Below, in pieces: positions 32,749-40,939 of a DNA stretch of 40,939 nucleotides (its first letter is position 1; each line of letters opens with the position of its first letter). Source of the DNA: Bacteroidaceae bacterium (lineage in GTDB: Bacteria; Bacteroidota; Bacteroidia; Bacteroidales; Bacteroidaceae); the NCBI GenBank assembly GCA_017547205.1, contig JAFYQH010000063.1:1-40939 (forward strand). The letters are read 5' to 3'. Made by a program: the position numbers and the translations under genes. The notes under the pieces were generated by a model. The model was not told the origin of the DNA and ran no database searches. It saw only the letters and a program-made list of their open reading frames with translations.

Positions 32749-34542
32749 TTATTCGCCAGCCTCGAGCTTGCTCTTGAGAGCTGCAAGTGCGTCGATATCA
32801 CCGAGGGTTGTAGAAGCTGCCTGGTTCTGGATTGCAGGTGCCTGCTCCTCTGCAGCCTTCTTGCTCTTGCGTGCAGCAGCTGCAGCCTTCTTCTCAGCCT
32901 TCTCCTCCTCCTTTGCTGCATCCTCGAAGATGCGGCTGTGAGAAAGGATGATTCTCTTTGCCTCCTTGTTGAACTCGATTACCTTGAACTCGAGCTTCTC
33001 GTCAGCAGCGGCCTGTGTGCCATCCTCCTTAACGAGGTGCTTTGGAGTAGCGAAGCCCTCAACACCGTAGGGGAGAGAAACTACTGCACCCTTGTCGATG
33101 AGCTCTGTGATAACACCCTCGTGGATTGAACCTACTGTGAATACTGTCTCGAACACATCCCATGGGTTCTCCTCGAGCTGCTTGTGGCCAAGGCTCAGAC
33201 GACGGTTCTCCTTGTCGATCTCGAGTACCTGAACTTCGATAGCCTCACCGATCTGAGTGAACTCTGACGGGTGCTTAACCTTCTTTGTCCAAGAGAGGTC
33301 GCTGATGTGGATAAGGCCGTCAACACCCTCCTCAATCTCAACGAAGATACCGAAGTTTGTGAAGTTGCGTACCTTTGCAGTGTGCTTTGAACCGATAGGA
33401 TACTTCTCCTCGATGTTTGTCCAGGGATCCTCCTTGAGCTGCTTGATACCGAGTGACATCTTGCGCTCGTCGCGGTCGAGAGTAAGGATAACTGCCTCAA
33501 CCTCTTCGCCAACCTTCATGAAGTCCTGAGCTGAACGCAGGTGCTGGTTCCAAGACATCTCTGAAACGTGGATAAGACCCTCAACGCCAGGAGCGATCTC
33601 GATGAACGCACCATAGTCTGCCATAACGACAACCTTACCCTTGACAACGTCACCAACCTTGAGGTCTGCGTCGATAGCATCCCATGGGTGTGGAGTGAGC
33701 TGCTTCAAGCCGAGAGCGATACGCTTCTTCTCGTCATCGAAGTCGAGGATAACAACGTTGATCTTCTGGTCGAGTGATACAACCTCTGTAGGATCGTTTA
33801 CGCGGCCCCAAGAGAGGTCTGTGATGTGGATGAGACCGTCAACGCCACCGAGGTCGATGAACACACCGTAAGATGTGATGTTCTTGACTGTACCTTCGAG
33901 TACCTGACCCTTCTCGAGTGTGCTGATGATCTTCTTCTTCTGCTCCTCGAGCTCAGCCTCGATAAGAGCCTTGTGAGAAACGACAACGTTCTTGAATTCC
34001 TGGTTGATCTTTACAATCTTGAAATCTTCTGTCTGGCCAACGTATGCATCGTAGTCACGGATAGGCTTAACGTCAATCTGTGAACCGGGCAAGAATGCCT
34101 CGATACCGAATACGTCAACAATCATACCGCCCTTAGTACGGCACTTGATATAGCCACGTACGACTGCCTGCTCCTCCATAGCTTTGTTTACAAGCTCCCA
34201 AGAGCGGCTTGCGCGTGCCTTCTTGTGTGAAAGGTTCAACTGACCCTTCTTGTCCTCGAGGTTCTCGATATAAACCTCTACCTGGTCACCTATCTTGAGG
34301 TCGGGGTTGTAACGGAACTCGCTGATAGGAATGATTGCGTCCTGCTTGTAGTTGATGTCTACAATAACCTCACGCTTGTTGATACCGATAACGGTACCGT
34401 TTACTACTTCGCGGCTGGATACCTTGTTAAGTGTGCTGCCATAGGCCTGCTCCAGCTGCTCGTGTGAAAGACCCGAGATGTTCTCGCCTTTCTCATAAGA
34501 CTCCCAATTGAAATCGGGTGTACCTGTTAGAATTTCGCTCAT
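32749..34542 (-). CDS. rpsA: 30S ribosomal protein S1
   Basis: The 597-residue protein is built of consecutive S1 RNA-binding repeats, each with the pattern seen in GTVKNITSYGVFIDLGGVDG, then LIHITDLSWGRVNDP, and GKVVVMADYGAFIEIAPGVE. At least five repeats are clear. A C-terminal charged tail rich in A, E and K follows (about 540-597). The first 35 residues precede the first repeat. It binds mRNA during initiation. The promoter at 34593-34600 and a terminator after the stop suggest a single-gene unit. Confidence 0.95.
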   Translation of the reverse strand: MSEILTGTPDFNWESYEKGENISGLSHEQLEQAYGSTLNKVSSREVVNGTVIGINKREVIVDINYKQDAIIPISEFRYNPDLKIGDQVEVYIENLEDKKGQLNLSHKKARASRSWELVNKAMEEQAVVRGYIKCRTKGGMIVDVFGIEAFLPGSQIDVKPIRDYDAYVGQTEDFKIVKINQEFKNVVVSHKALIEAELEEQKKKIISTLEKGQVLEGTVKNITSYGVFIDLGGVDGLIHITDLSWGRVNDPTEVVSLDQKINVVILDFDDEKKRIALGLKQLTPHPWDAIDADLKVGDVVKGKVVVMADYGAFIEIAPGVEGLIHVSEMSWNQHLRSAQDFMKVGEEVEAVILTLDRDERKMSLGIKQLKEDPWTNIEEKYPIGSKHTAKVRNFTNFGIFVEIEEGVDGLIHISDLSWTKKVKHPSEFTQIGEAIEVQVLEIDKENRRLSLGHKQLEENPWDVFETVFTVGSIHEGVITELIDKGAVVSLPYGVEGFATPKHLVKEDGTQAAADEKLEFKVIEFNKEAKRIILSHSRIFEDAAKEEEKAEKKAAAAARKSKKAAEEQAPAIQNQAASTTLGDIDALAALKSKLEAGE

Positions 34543-34592
34543 AATTTTGTAAAAGTTAATGAGTTAGACATTATATTGATAGAATTCGGGCG

Positions 34593-34600
34593 CAAAGGTA
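34593..34600 (-). promoter_or_regulatory. -7 box of rpsA
   Basis: The minus strand reads TACCTTTG, the most frequent form of the Bacteroidetes -7 box, about 50 bases before rpsA. TTTG occurs upstream but at a shorter distance (12 bases) than usual. Confidence 0.6.
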
Positions 34601-34680
34601 CAAAATTTTGCTCAAATAACCTTGTTTTTCGCCGGTTATTTTTTATATGTAATGTTTGCCGCATTCTTTGTACTTAAATT

Positions 34681-34710
34681 TTTGATGTTGGTTATTTATC
34701 GTTATTTTTG
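34681..34710 (+). promoter_or_regulatory. Promoter of marC
   Basis: TTTG (34681-34684), 18 bases, then TATTTTTG (34703-34710) match the Bacteroidetes consensus. It lies about 70 bases before the chosen marC start and divergent from rpsA. Confidence 0.65.
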
Positions 34711-34781
34711 CCAAACGATAGCGGTAATGTTGAAACATGCCTGTTGTCCTGCTTGTTAATGTATATATAAATAATGTAAAT

Positions 34782-35381
34782 ATGGAGTTTTTCACATCAT
34801 TCAGCTCGGTTGAGTTCCTCAGTGCCTTCATTGTGCTGTTTGCGGTCATTGACCCTATAGGAATAATGCCGATAGTGCTTTCGATACGAAGTAAGGGCAA
34901 GAGTATACATACCGGCAAGGCTGTATTCTTCTCGTTCGGTCTTATGTTCCTTTTCTTCTTTCTTGGAGACTGGATATTGAACCTGTTCGGCGTAGATATA
35001 AATTCATTTGCTGTTGCCGGTGCGCTGGTGATTTTCCTCATGGCAATAGAGATGGTGCTTGACATAGAGATATTCAAGGATTCATCAATCGCTGCCAACG
35101 ATGCAACAATAGTGCCTCTTGTCTTTCCTTTGCTCGCAGGTGCCGGTTCGTTCACCACATTGCTTTCGCTCAAGGCCGAATACTCGTCGGTGAATATCCT
35201 TTCTGCGCTTTTACTGAATGCCGTTGTGGTATTCATCATGCTCAGCGCAACCGGACATATACAAAAGTTGTTGGGTAAAGGAGGTGTCTATTTCACGCGA
35301 AAGTTCTTCGGTATAATCCTGCTTGCGATTTCGGTCAAGCTGTTCACCTCGAACCTGCTTCACTTCATAAACACGATGTAA
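34782..35381 (+). CDS. marC: MarC-family integral membrane protein
   Basis: The 199-residue protein has six hydrophobic segments and the family motif VLFAVIDPIGIMPIVLSI near the N-terminus, then DATIVPLVFPLLAGAG. MarC proteins were once linked to antibiotic resistance; that link has been withdrawn and the function is unknown. I chose the ATG at 34782 (MEFFTSF) because the upstream 15 codons run into the promoter region. A terminator directly follows. Confidence 0.9.
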   Translation: MEFFTSFSSVEFLSAFIVLFAVIDPIGIMPIVLSIRSKGKSIHTGKAVFFSFGLMFLFFFLGDWILNLFGVDINSFAVAGALVIFLMAIEMVLDIEIFKDSSIAANDATIVPLVFPLLAGAGSFTTLLSLKAEYSSVNILSALLLNAVVVFIMLSATGHIQKLLGKGGVYFTRKFFGIILLAISVKLFTSNLLHFINTM

Positions 35382-35382
35382 C

Positions 35383-35410
35383 AAAAAAACGGGTATTAGC
35401 CCGTTTTTTT
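35383..35410. terminator. Bidirectional terminator between marC and apbE
   Basis: ACGGG and CCCGT pair around a six-base loop, flanked by an A-run on the left and a T-run on the right. It therefore ends both the plus-strand marC and the minus-strand apbE. Confidence 0.85.
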
Positions 35411-35430
35411 GTTTTTGTATTGTTCGTCAG

Positions 35431-36441
35431 TTATTTTTTGAGGAATTTCCTGAATCCCTTGCTCATCGTGGTTTTCAGTTTGCCATTTTCGTCGCTATAG
35501 ATGAAGAATCCTTCGATTTTCTCCTCACTGCTGCATATCTCCATAGCTTTGTCTAGCCCCATTACCATGAATGATGTGGCGTATGCATCGGCGGTGGCGC
35601 AGTCATCGGCAATAACTGTTGCCGATAACAAGGAGTGTTCTACCGGGTAACCCGTCCGGGGGTCTATGGTATGGGCAACCTTCCTGCCCTTTTCTATGCG
35701 GTAGTTGCGGTAGTTGCCCGATGTTGCCATGGCCATGTCGCTCAACTGTACAATCTCCTGCAAGCCGTTGTTGCTTGCAGTGCGGTCGTCGATAGGCTTG
35801 CTTATGCCAATGTTCCATCTGCTTCCCTTGTCGTTGTGCCCTTTTGTCACTACCTCGCCACCTATTTCTACCATAAAGTTGTCAACACCCTTGCTCTCGA
35901 GTAGGCCGGCAACCATGTCGCATCCGTAGCCTTTGGCTATTGCACTGCAGTCGAGCATGGTCCGCGGGTCCTGTTTTGTAACCTTGCCCCCGTTCAATAC
36001 AACACCTCTGTATCCTACAAGTGCGCGGAGCGAGTCTATAATGGCGCTGTCTACAGGCATGCCTTCCTTGAAACCGAACCCCCATGCATTTACCAAAGGA
36101 GCAACGGTAATGTCAAATGCTCCATCGGTCTTTGCCGAAATAGACTGTGCAAGGGAAAACACTTTTATGAACATGCTGTCGGGTACAATCTCCTCGTTAT
36201 TGTTTATTGCCGTTATTATAGAGCTTTTGTTGAATGGTGATAGCGATGCGTTTACCTTTGCAAGCACATTCTTAATCTCATTGTGGAGGTCATTACCTGC
36301 CTGGTAGGTGATGCTGTAGTATGTGCCGAAGACCTCTCCTCTGTTATTGAGGTAGGGGTGCTGGTTGCGTAAAATGTAAACAGTTCCTACTATAAGAAAA
36401 ATGAGGAACACTATTTTCCAGGGTCCTAATCCGTTTTTCAT
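35431..36441 (-). CDS. apbE: FAD:protein FMN transferase
   Basis: The 336-residue enzyme attaches FMN covalently to threonine residues of redox proteins such as NqrB/NqrC, using FAD. An N-terminal membrane anchor (VFLIFLIVGTVYIL, about 11-24) places it outside the cytoplasm. Family motifs are SPFNKSSIITAIN, DCSAIAKGYGCDMVAG, MVEIGGEVVTKG, AHTIDPRTGYPVEHSLLSAT and ATADAYATSFMVMG. The length is normal. It lies six bases after the DUF6048-like gene, so it is probably in the same operon. Confidence 0.94.
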   Translation of the reverse strand: MKNGLGPWKIVFLIFLIVGTVYILRNQHPYLNNRGEVFGTYYSITYQAGNDLHNEIKNVLAKVNASLSPFNKSSIITAINNNEEIVPDSMFIKVFSLAQSISAKTDGAFDITVAPLVNAWGFGFKEGMPVDSAIIDSLRALVGYRGVVLNGGKVTKQDPRTMLDCSAIAKGYGCDMVAGLLESKGVDNFMVEIGGEVVTKGHNDKGSRWNIGISKPIDDRTASNNGLQEIVQLSDMAMATSGNYRNYRIEKGRKVAHTIDPRTGYPVEHSLLSATVIADDCATADAYATSFMVMGLDKAMEICSSEEKIEGFFIYSDENGKLKTTMSKGFRKFLKK

Positions 36442-36447
36442 TCCGAT

Positions 36448-37152
36448 TTATTTCTTGAATGGTATTTCGTATATGAGGTTGTATGTACCGCCGAAACAGG
36501 TGCCTTTGTTTATGCCGAATCCCGGTATGTACCACATCCTTGAGTTGTTTCCCTGTTTTTCGCTTATCCTTGTCTTGTAGCGTATGCTCCATCCCATGTG
36601 GAATCCCTTGGCAATCTTTACCTTTACTCCTACACCGAATTCAGCCCATGAGCAACTGCCTTTCACGTCGTTCAGCTTCAGTGCAGTGCTGCCTCCCCAG
36701 ACCGGGTCGGTGACAGGGGGCGTCTCCACATCGTAATTGAAGCTGCTCCATCCGAACCGGGCAAGTGCGTACACATAGTTCTTGGGGTTCGGTTTCTTCT
36801 CGTTTGTCATGAAGTTGTAGTTGATACCGACCCTGTAGTACGGTGCCCTTGTCTTGTACCTGATGCTTGTTGTCTCGTCAATGGCGTCGCACCATCCCAA
36901 TCCTATCTCGGCAATGGGGTAGAATCTGTTGCCCAGGTTCAGCTCTACAGCCACTTCGCCGCTCGTGTAGTCATCTATCAATGAATAGACATATCCGAAT
37001 ATGTCGGCCGACACGCCGATGCCGTTAATGGAGAACATATCGGCAATATTGCTTTTATCCTTCGTTTCCTTTTTGTCGTTCTCCCCGGCTACGGCCAGCA
37101 AGGGCAGTGCGAGCAGCATACTAATCAATAAAATATACCTTGATGTTTTCAT
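36448..37152 (-). CDS. DUF6048-like outer-membrane beta-strand protein
   Basis: The 234-residue protein has a signal peptide (cleavage probably after AVA at about 22). The rest alternates polar and hydrophobic residues, ending in GTYNLIYEIPFKK, as in a small beta-barrel. It resembles the DUF6048 family of Bacteroidales; the function is unknown. Its first 32 bases overlap the end of the upstream gene in another frame, so the two are coupled. Confidence 0.75.
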   Translation of the reverse strand: MKTSRYILLISMLLALPLLAVAGENDKKETKDKSNIADMFSINGIGVSADIFGYVYSLIDDYTSGEVAVELNLGNRFYPIAEIGLGWCDAIDETTSIRYKTRAPYYRVGINYNFMTNEKKPNPKNYVYALARFGWSSFNYDVETPPVTDPVWGGSTALKLNDVKGSCSWAEFGVGVKVKIAKGFHMGWSIRYKTRISEKQGNNSRMWYIPGFGINKGTCFGGTYNLIYEIPFKK

Positions 37153-37615
37153 TGTAGTCGAATTTTACATGTTCGTTTGCCACGATAGCCGAGTCTATGA
37201 AGCTGTCTGTGTACTTCACTCCGGTAATTCTGTGGTACATCACCGTCCCGCACTCCATGGAAATGTAGAACGGTATGTTCTCATGTCCTATGTAGAGTGT
37301 ATCCGTGAAGTCGCCTTCGTAATGGAATACGACAGTGTCGCAGTCGCTCGTATAGCTCATTGGCAACAGCAGGTTATCGGTGTCGGTAATGTGGTTCACA
37401 ACTATTGAATCCCTGCCGTTCACCATCAGTGAAACCGTCAATGCCTCGGGGAACTTGTACTTGCTCTCTACGTTTTCGTCGCTGACACAATAGAAACCTA
37501 TCCTGTCATAGGCAACGTTCTCAATGCTGCAGTCATACCCGTCCTCGCATGCCGTAAACGGCAGGATGGCAAACAGGAAACAGACAATGCATTTTATTTT
37601 CGCGGACATTCTCAT
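37121..37615 (-). CDS. DUF6452-like lipoprotein
   Basis: The roughly 164-residue protein starts MRMSAKIKCIVCFLFAILPF with a lipoprotein signal ending in TAC, and a mature start CEDGYDCS. I place the start near 37615, the ATG closest to the signal peptide; a longer frame from 37729 would add 38 basic, non-signal residues. It resembles DUF6452 proteins of Bacteroidales, which sit next to DUF6048 genes. The 3' end overlaps the next gene by 32 bases. Confidence 0.75.
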   Translation of the reverse strand: MRMSAKIKCIVCFLFAILPFTACEDGYDCSIENVAYDRIGFYCVSDENVESKYKFPEALTVSLMVNGRDSIVVNHITDTDNLLLPMSYTSDCDTVVFHYEGDFTDTLYIGHENIPFYISMECGTVMYHRITGVKYTDSFIDSAIVANEHVKFDYNENIKVYFID

Positions 37616-37733
37616 GTTTATGTTCTTTGTTCTATGAATTCGTTTCTTGTCGTTTTTTTGTCTTGTCGGGGAATTCGTGGTGCGCGCCTTGTTGTATTGC
37701 ATGCCATGTGCAATGGTTGTGCCTGCCACAGGG

Positions 37734-38684
37734 TCAGAACTCCTTTGAAATGTTGTACCTGTTCCTCTCCTGTGAAGTGCGGCTTATAAGTTCGGCCAGG
37801 AATCCGGTAAGGAACAGTTGGGTGCCTATGACCATCATTCCAAGTGATATGTAGAAGTAGGGCGAGTCGGTCACGAGCCTGCATGGAGTGCCGCTTGCGA
37901 GCGAATAGAGCTTCATTCCGCCCACGACAATGGCCGCAATGAATCCAAGGAGAAACATGAGCGAGCCCCACAATCCGAATATGTGCATGGGGCGGTAGCT
38001 GAATCTTGACAGGAACCATAGTGACATGAGGTCGAGGTAACCATGGAAGAAACGGCTTATGCCGAACTTGCTCTTTCCATATTTGCGTGCCTGGTGATGC
38101 ACAACAAGCTCGCCTATCCTGTCATATCCTGCATTCTTTGCAAGGTATGGTATGTAACGGTGCATGTCGCCATAGACCTCTATGCTTTTTACGACCTCGT
38201 TCCTGTATGCCTTTAGACCGCAATTGAAGTCGTGCAGGTTCTTTATCCCCGACACCTTGCGGGCTGTTGCGTTGAACAGTTTTGTGGGGATTGTCTTGCT
38301 GAGCGGGTCGTAACGCTTCTTCTTGTAGCCCGATACAAGGTCATACCCCTCTTCGGTAATCATTCTGTAGAGTACAGGAATCTCGTCCGGGCTGTCCTGC
38401 AGGTCGGCATCCATGGTTATCACCACATCGCCCTTGGCACGTTCGAAGCCACAGTACAGTGCCGGTGACTTACCGTAGTTACGGCGGAACTTTATACCAT
38501 GAATGTTCGGGTTTTTCTCCTTCAACCCCTCTATCACACTCCAGGAGTTGTCGGTGCTTCCGTCATTTATGAATATTATTTCATAGGAGTAACCGTTCTC
38601 CTTCATCACTCTCTCTATCCAGGATGCAAGTTCCGGTAGAGATTCAGCCTCGTTGTATAATGGTACTATTACCGATATGTCCAT
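37734..38684 (-). CDS. GT2 family glycosyltransferase (polyprenol-phosphate type)
   Basis: The 316-residue protein has an N-terminal GT-A domain with ISVIVPLYNEAESLPEL (3-19), FINDGSTDNSW and DADLQDSP (the DxD metal site), and two C-terminal membrane segments (about 230-300). This layout matches dolichol-phosphate-mannose synthase and ArnC-like enzymes, which load a sugar on undecaprenyl phosphate at the inner membrane. The sugar is unknown. It lies five bases after the DUF4199-like gene. Confidence 0.9.
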   Translation of the reverse strand: MDISVIVPLYNEAESLPELASWIERVMKENGYSYEIIFINDGSTDNSWSVIEGLKEKNPNIHGIKFRRNYGKSPALYCGFERAKGDVVITMDADLQDSPDEIPVLYRMITEEGYDLVSGYKKKRYDPLSKTIPTKLFNATARKVSGIKNLHDFNCGLKAYRNEVVKSIEVYGDMHRYIPYLAKNAGYDRIGELVVHHQARKYGKSKFGISRFFHGYLDLMSLWFLSRFSYRPMHIFGLWGSLMFLLGFIAAIVVGGMKLYSLASGTPCRLVTDSPYFYISLGMMVIGTQLFLTGFLAELISRTSQERNRYNISKEF

Positions 38685-38688
38685 TTTC

Positions 38689-39222
38689 TTAGATATTGTT
38701 GTTCCTTCGCACGAATATTGCTATTATAAAAGGCAATACCGATGCATTCAGTATATTGTTGCTCATTAACTGCCAGACAAAGTCACTTGCAGTGGTGTCT
38801 GCAAGCATTTTTGATGTCTCATTGATCTGCTGCCTGAGCACGTCATCCACTCCCGGCAACTCCAGGGATATCTTCAGCATCTCCTGTATGGCCGCAAAGA
38901 ACATTCCGTTGTCAACGTAGTTCAGGTACAGGTATATGACCAGAGCACTCAAAAGGCTCGCGCATATGTACATGCAGTAGATGAACCCCCATGCCTGCAT
39001 GTATTTCATCATGTCACAGCACTCCTCGCGCCTGTATCTCCTTGCAAGCATGGCGGCAAAGAAGGGTGAGCCCACGAAAAGCCCCATGCAGCCCAGCAGA
39101 AGCAAAGGGTTGCTCACACCAATGAACATGAGTATGTACATGACACTCCACATTGCTCCAAGAATAGTGCCATAGTACATGGCACCTTGGTAGAACCCTC
39201 TCCTGTTGCTTTCTCCTGTCAT
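38689..39222 (-). CDS. DUF4199-like membrane protein
   Basis: The 177-residue protein has about four hydrophobic segments (for example ILGAMWSVMYILMFIGV and CMYICASLLSALVIYLYL) and resembles the DUF4199 family of Bacteroidetes. The function is unknown. It precedes and is probably co-transcribed with the polyprenol-type GT2 gene, so a role in lipid-linked sugar handling is possible. Confidence 0.8.
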   Translation of the reverse strand: MTGESNRRGFYQGAMYYGTILGAMWSVMYILMFIGVSNPLLLLGCMGLFVGSPFFAAMLARRYRREECCDMMKYMQAWGFIYCMYICASLLSALVIYLYLNYVDNGMFFAAIQEMLKISLELPGVDDVLRQQINETSKMLADTTASDFVWQLMSNNILNASVLPFIIAIFVRRNNNI

Positions 39223-39344
39223 TTGTGCTCGTTTTATCTAGCGAAGATACTGCAAAGTGGTGAACATCGCAACTTTTACTCCTACAACTTGCTCCAAGTA
39301 AAGAATAATTGACTATTTTCGCGCAAGTGAATAATATAAACGTT

Positions 39345-40148
39345 ATGAAAGCAATGATATTCGCGGCGGGGCTGGGAACCCGCCTTAAACCCATCACCGA
39401 CACGTTGCCCAAGGCGCTTGTTCCGGTATGCGGCAAGCCTCTTATAGAGCATGTGGCACGCAAACTGCAGTGTTCGGGCATTGGTGAGGCTGTTGTGAAC
39501 ATACATTATTTTGCCGATAAGATTGAGGAGTGGGCCCGCTCGCAGGAGTGGATAGCCCTTTCGCGTGACGGCATGGCAGCAGGGAAGATGCTGTTTGAGT
39601 TTAGTGATGAACGTGAACTCTTGCTCGAGACGGGTGGAGCTGTGCTCTATGCGCGCCGTTATCTCGAAGGATGCGGCAAGTTCCTCATACACAATGTCGA
39701 TATCCTGTCGAACTGCGATATACGATGGTTCGAGTCGCAGGTGAAGGACGAGGCGCTTGCAACGTTGCTTGTTAGCGAGCGCAAGACAACACGCTTCCTC
39801 CTTTTCGAGCCTGCCACGATGCGAATGGTCGGCTGGATGAATACCGATACCGGTGACTACAGTGTGGTCTCGCCCGATATTGTCCCGGCTGAGTGCCGTG
39901 CGCTTGCATTCTCGGGAATACATATCCTCAGTGACAGGGTGCTTGCCCTTATGGAGGAGTATGTCAAGGAGAAGGGACTGCCTGTTGACGAGGTGAAAGG
40001 AACGCGTTTCCCCATAATGAGTTTCTACATGTGGGCGGCTGTCAAGAACCCTGTATATGGCGTTGTTGCCGAGAATCTCGAGTTTATCGATGTAGGCAAA
40101 CTTGACGCTTTAAAATCCGCAGAGGATTTTATAAGCGGCAATATCTAA
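39345..40148 (+). CDS. MurU-like nucleotidyltransferase
   Basis: The 267-residue protein begins MKAMIFAAGLGTRLKPIT, followed by TLPKALVPVCGKPLIEHV, the sugar-1-phosphate nucleotidyltransferase signature, and has IHNVDILSNCD with a metal-binding acidic residue. It is closest in type to MurNAc-1-phosphate uridylyltransferase (MurU) of the peptidoglycan recycling route. The start at 39345 is preferred; the longer frame from 39309 adds 12 codons without a family match. A terminator follows. Confidence 0.85.
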   Translation: MKAMIFAAGLGTRLKPITDTLPKALVPVCGKPLIEHVARKLQCSGIGEAVVNIHYFADKIEEWARSQEWIALSRDGMAAGKMLFEFSDERELLLETGGAVLYARRYLEGCGKFLIHNVDILSNCDIRWFESQVKDEALATLLVSERKTTRFLLFEPATMRMVGWMNTDTGDYSVVSPDIVPAECRALAFSGIHILSDRVLALMEEYVKEKGLPVDEVKGTRFPIMSFYMWAAVKNPVYGVVAENLEFIDVGKLDALKSAEDFISGNI

Positions 40149-40149
40149 T

Positions 40150-40190
40150 AAAAAAAACGAAACGAGATTCACTCTCGTTTCGTTTTTTTT
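40150..40190. terminator. Bidirectional terminator
   Basis: A perfect stem (AACGAAACGAG with its complement) around a seven-base loop, with an A-run before and a T-run after. It separates the plus-strand nucleotidyltransferase and the minus-strand thioredoxin-like gene, which converge. Confidence 0.88.
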
Positions 40191-40194
40191 ATTA

Positions 40195-40680
40195 TCATAC
40201 ATCGTGGATAATAGTCTTCAGCATTTCCAGGAATTTGTCTATGTCGAATTCTGCTCCAAAAATCTCACCTTCTTTGAAACACTCAGGTGATAGAATCAAA
40301 TATGTAGGGAAAATGAAAACACTGTATTTTTTTGCAATCTCTGTTCCTGTTCCATTGTCTTCGCCATCAATTGTAATGGGAATAAAATGCTTGTTTATGT
40401 ATTCGCCACATTGTGGGGTAGGGAACACTGTTTTCTCCATTTTTTTGCATGGAGCGCAAGTCTTTGTGTGGAAATTGATGAGGACATACTTCTTTTCGGC
40501 CTTTGCCTTTTCCAAAGCTTCTTCAAGAGTCATGTCGTAGAAAACTGTTCCCTCTTCCTTTATAGTGTCATTGGTGATTTCTGTTGCTTGTACCGGGTGT
40601 TGTGATTCGGCTTTGGTGTTGCCACATGCGCAAGTCGCTATAAGTGTGCAGATACCTACAAATAATTTGATGGTTTTCAT
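40195..40680 (-). CDS. Thioredoxin-fold lipoprotein
   Basis: The 161-residue protein has a lipoprotein-type signal (LIATCACG, acceptor cysteine at 17 or 19). The mature part holds a thioredoxin domain with NFHTKTCAPCKKME (active CxxC at C75 and C78) and the cis-proline region FIFPTYLIL. It is probably an envelope thiol-disulfide reductase, of the DUF255/thioredoxin_7 type. A -7 box lies upstream at 40737-40744. Confidence 0.88.
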   Translation of the reverse strand: MKTIKLFVGICTLIATCACGNTKAESQHPVQATEITNDTIKEEGTVFYDMTLEEALEKAKAEKKYVLINFHTKTCAPCKKMEKTVFPTPQCGEYINKHFIPITIDGEDNGTGTEIAKKYSVFIFPTYLILSPECFKEGEIFGAEFDIDKFLEMLKTIIHDV

Positions 40681-40736
40681 TTTGTGTCTGTTTTCAAAAG
40701 TCTTCTGTAGTGAAAATGTGTGTAGAATCCGTTTCG

Positions 40737-40744
40737 CAAATATA
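40737..40744 (-). promoter_or_regulatory. -7 box of the thioredoxin-like gene
   Basis: The minus strand reads TATATTTG, a TAnnTTTG match, about 57 bases upstream of the start codon. A TTG is present 12 bases further up, closer than usual. Confidence 0.5.
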
Positions 40745-40823
40745 TTACTATTTTATCAAAAAACCATTTTTTTCTGAATATTTTCTTTCTTTCTTTCTTT
40801 GTAAGCCTCCGAAGAAATGCATA

Positions 40824-40854
40824 TTGTAGCGTGTAACAATGCTTGCTACCTTTG
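40824..40854 (+). promoter_or_regulatory. Promoter of the IS66-like accessory gene
   Basis: TTG (40824-40826), 20 bases, then TACCTTTG (40847-40854) is a full Bacteroidetes consensus, 17 bases before the ATG at 40872. Confidence 0.75.
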
Positions 40855-40871
40855 CATAAAAACGGAATTTT

Positions 40872-40939
40872 ATGATGACACGTGAAGAAATCCTTTCAAT
40901 AGAGGAGTATTGTGCAGCACATAAGGTGTCGCACAGAAA
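40872..40939 (+). CDS. N-terminus of a probable IS66 accessory/transposase-associated protein
   Basis: Only 22 codons are visible, starting MMTREEILSIEEYCAAHKVS. From memory this matches small N-terminal proteins encoded in IS66-type elements of Bacteroidetes. The strong promoter and the GTAAGC end upstream agree. The rest is outside the window. Confidence 0.5.
   Translation, partial: MMTREEILSIEEYCAAHKVSHR

Larger units (their letters stand above)
40801..40939 (+). mobile_element. Left end of an IS66-like insertion sequence (runs off the window)
   Basis: GTAAGCCTCCGAAG at 40801 resembles the GTAAGC-type inverted-repeat ends of IS66 elements. It is followed within 75 bases by a promoter and a gene whose N-terminus looks like the small accessory protein of these elements. 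A TTTC-repeat directly precedes the end and may be the insertion site. The right end is outside the window, so the element is not proven. Confidence 0.5.

Overview
The window looks like chromosome of a Bacteroidales bacterium (Bacteroides/Prevotella-like). The evidence is repeated promoters of the Bacteroidetes type (TTG, about 20 bases, TAnnTTTG), families typical of that order (DUF1016, KilA-N, DUF5715-, DUF6048- and DUF6452-like, DUF4199-like), a WecB/WecC/WecG polysaccharide set, and an IS66-like end at the right edge. I see no tRNA, rRNA or CRISPR array.

1-17.2 kb is a surface-polysaccharide locus, almost all on the minus strand. In transcription order it holds wecB and wecC (UDP-ManNAcA), a long palindromic element, ugd (UDP-GlcA), a cytidylyltransferase/GHMP-kinase fusion, a TagD-like cytidylyltransferase/Gfo-Idh fusion, an SDR, a CDP-glycerol glycerophosphotransferase-like enzyme, a PF14907 nucleotidyltransferase, a small ECF-like sigma factor, a wecG-family glycosyltransferase, three accessory genes and the start of rfbA. 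Two separate CTP-transferase fusions and a glycerophosphotransferase-type polymerase suggest a capsule or glycan carrying a CDP-activated polyol or sugar phosphate. A divergent DUF5715 lipoprotein, preceded by 83-bp tandem repeats, interrupts the locus.

The most unusual structure is at 0.19-4.3 kb. Three unrelated accessory genes (KilA-N, AAA-ATPase/PD-(D/E)XK, DUF1016) sit between wecG and rfbA, and each is followed by a diverged copy of the last 25 or so codons of wecG. Two of these orphan tails keep an open reading frame through to their own stop codon. This looks like repeated cassette insertion or recombination at the 3' end of a glycosyltransferase gene, without any recognisable recombinase.

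17.2-28.9 kb is a long co-directional housekeeping run (minus strand): valS, a coiled-coil membrane protein, a UDP-glucuronate decarboxylase gene, lysS, gpsA, pgi, a HAD phosphatase, prmC, recX and comF. uxs and ugd together could supply UDP-xylose.

28.9-40.9 kb is mixed core: mazG; rnz with an ECF sigma factor, a putative anti-sigma factor and a Spy-like periplasmic protein; rpsA; marC; apbE with two Bacteroidales envelope proteins; a polyprenol-type GT2 with a DUF4199-like membrane protein; a MurU-like nucleotidyltransferase; and a thioredoxin-fold lipoprotein. Several intrinsic terminators separate convergent units. The window ends in the first 139 bases of an IS66-like element.
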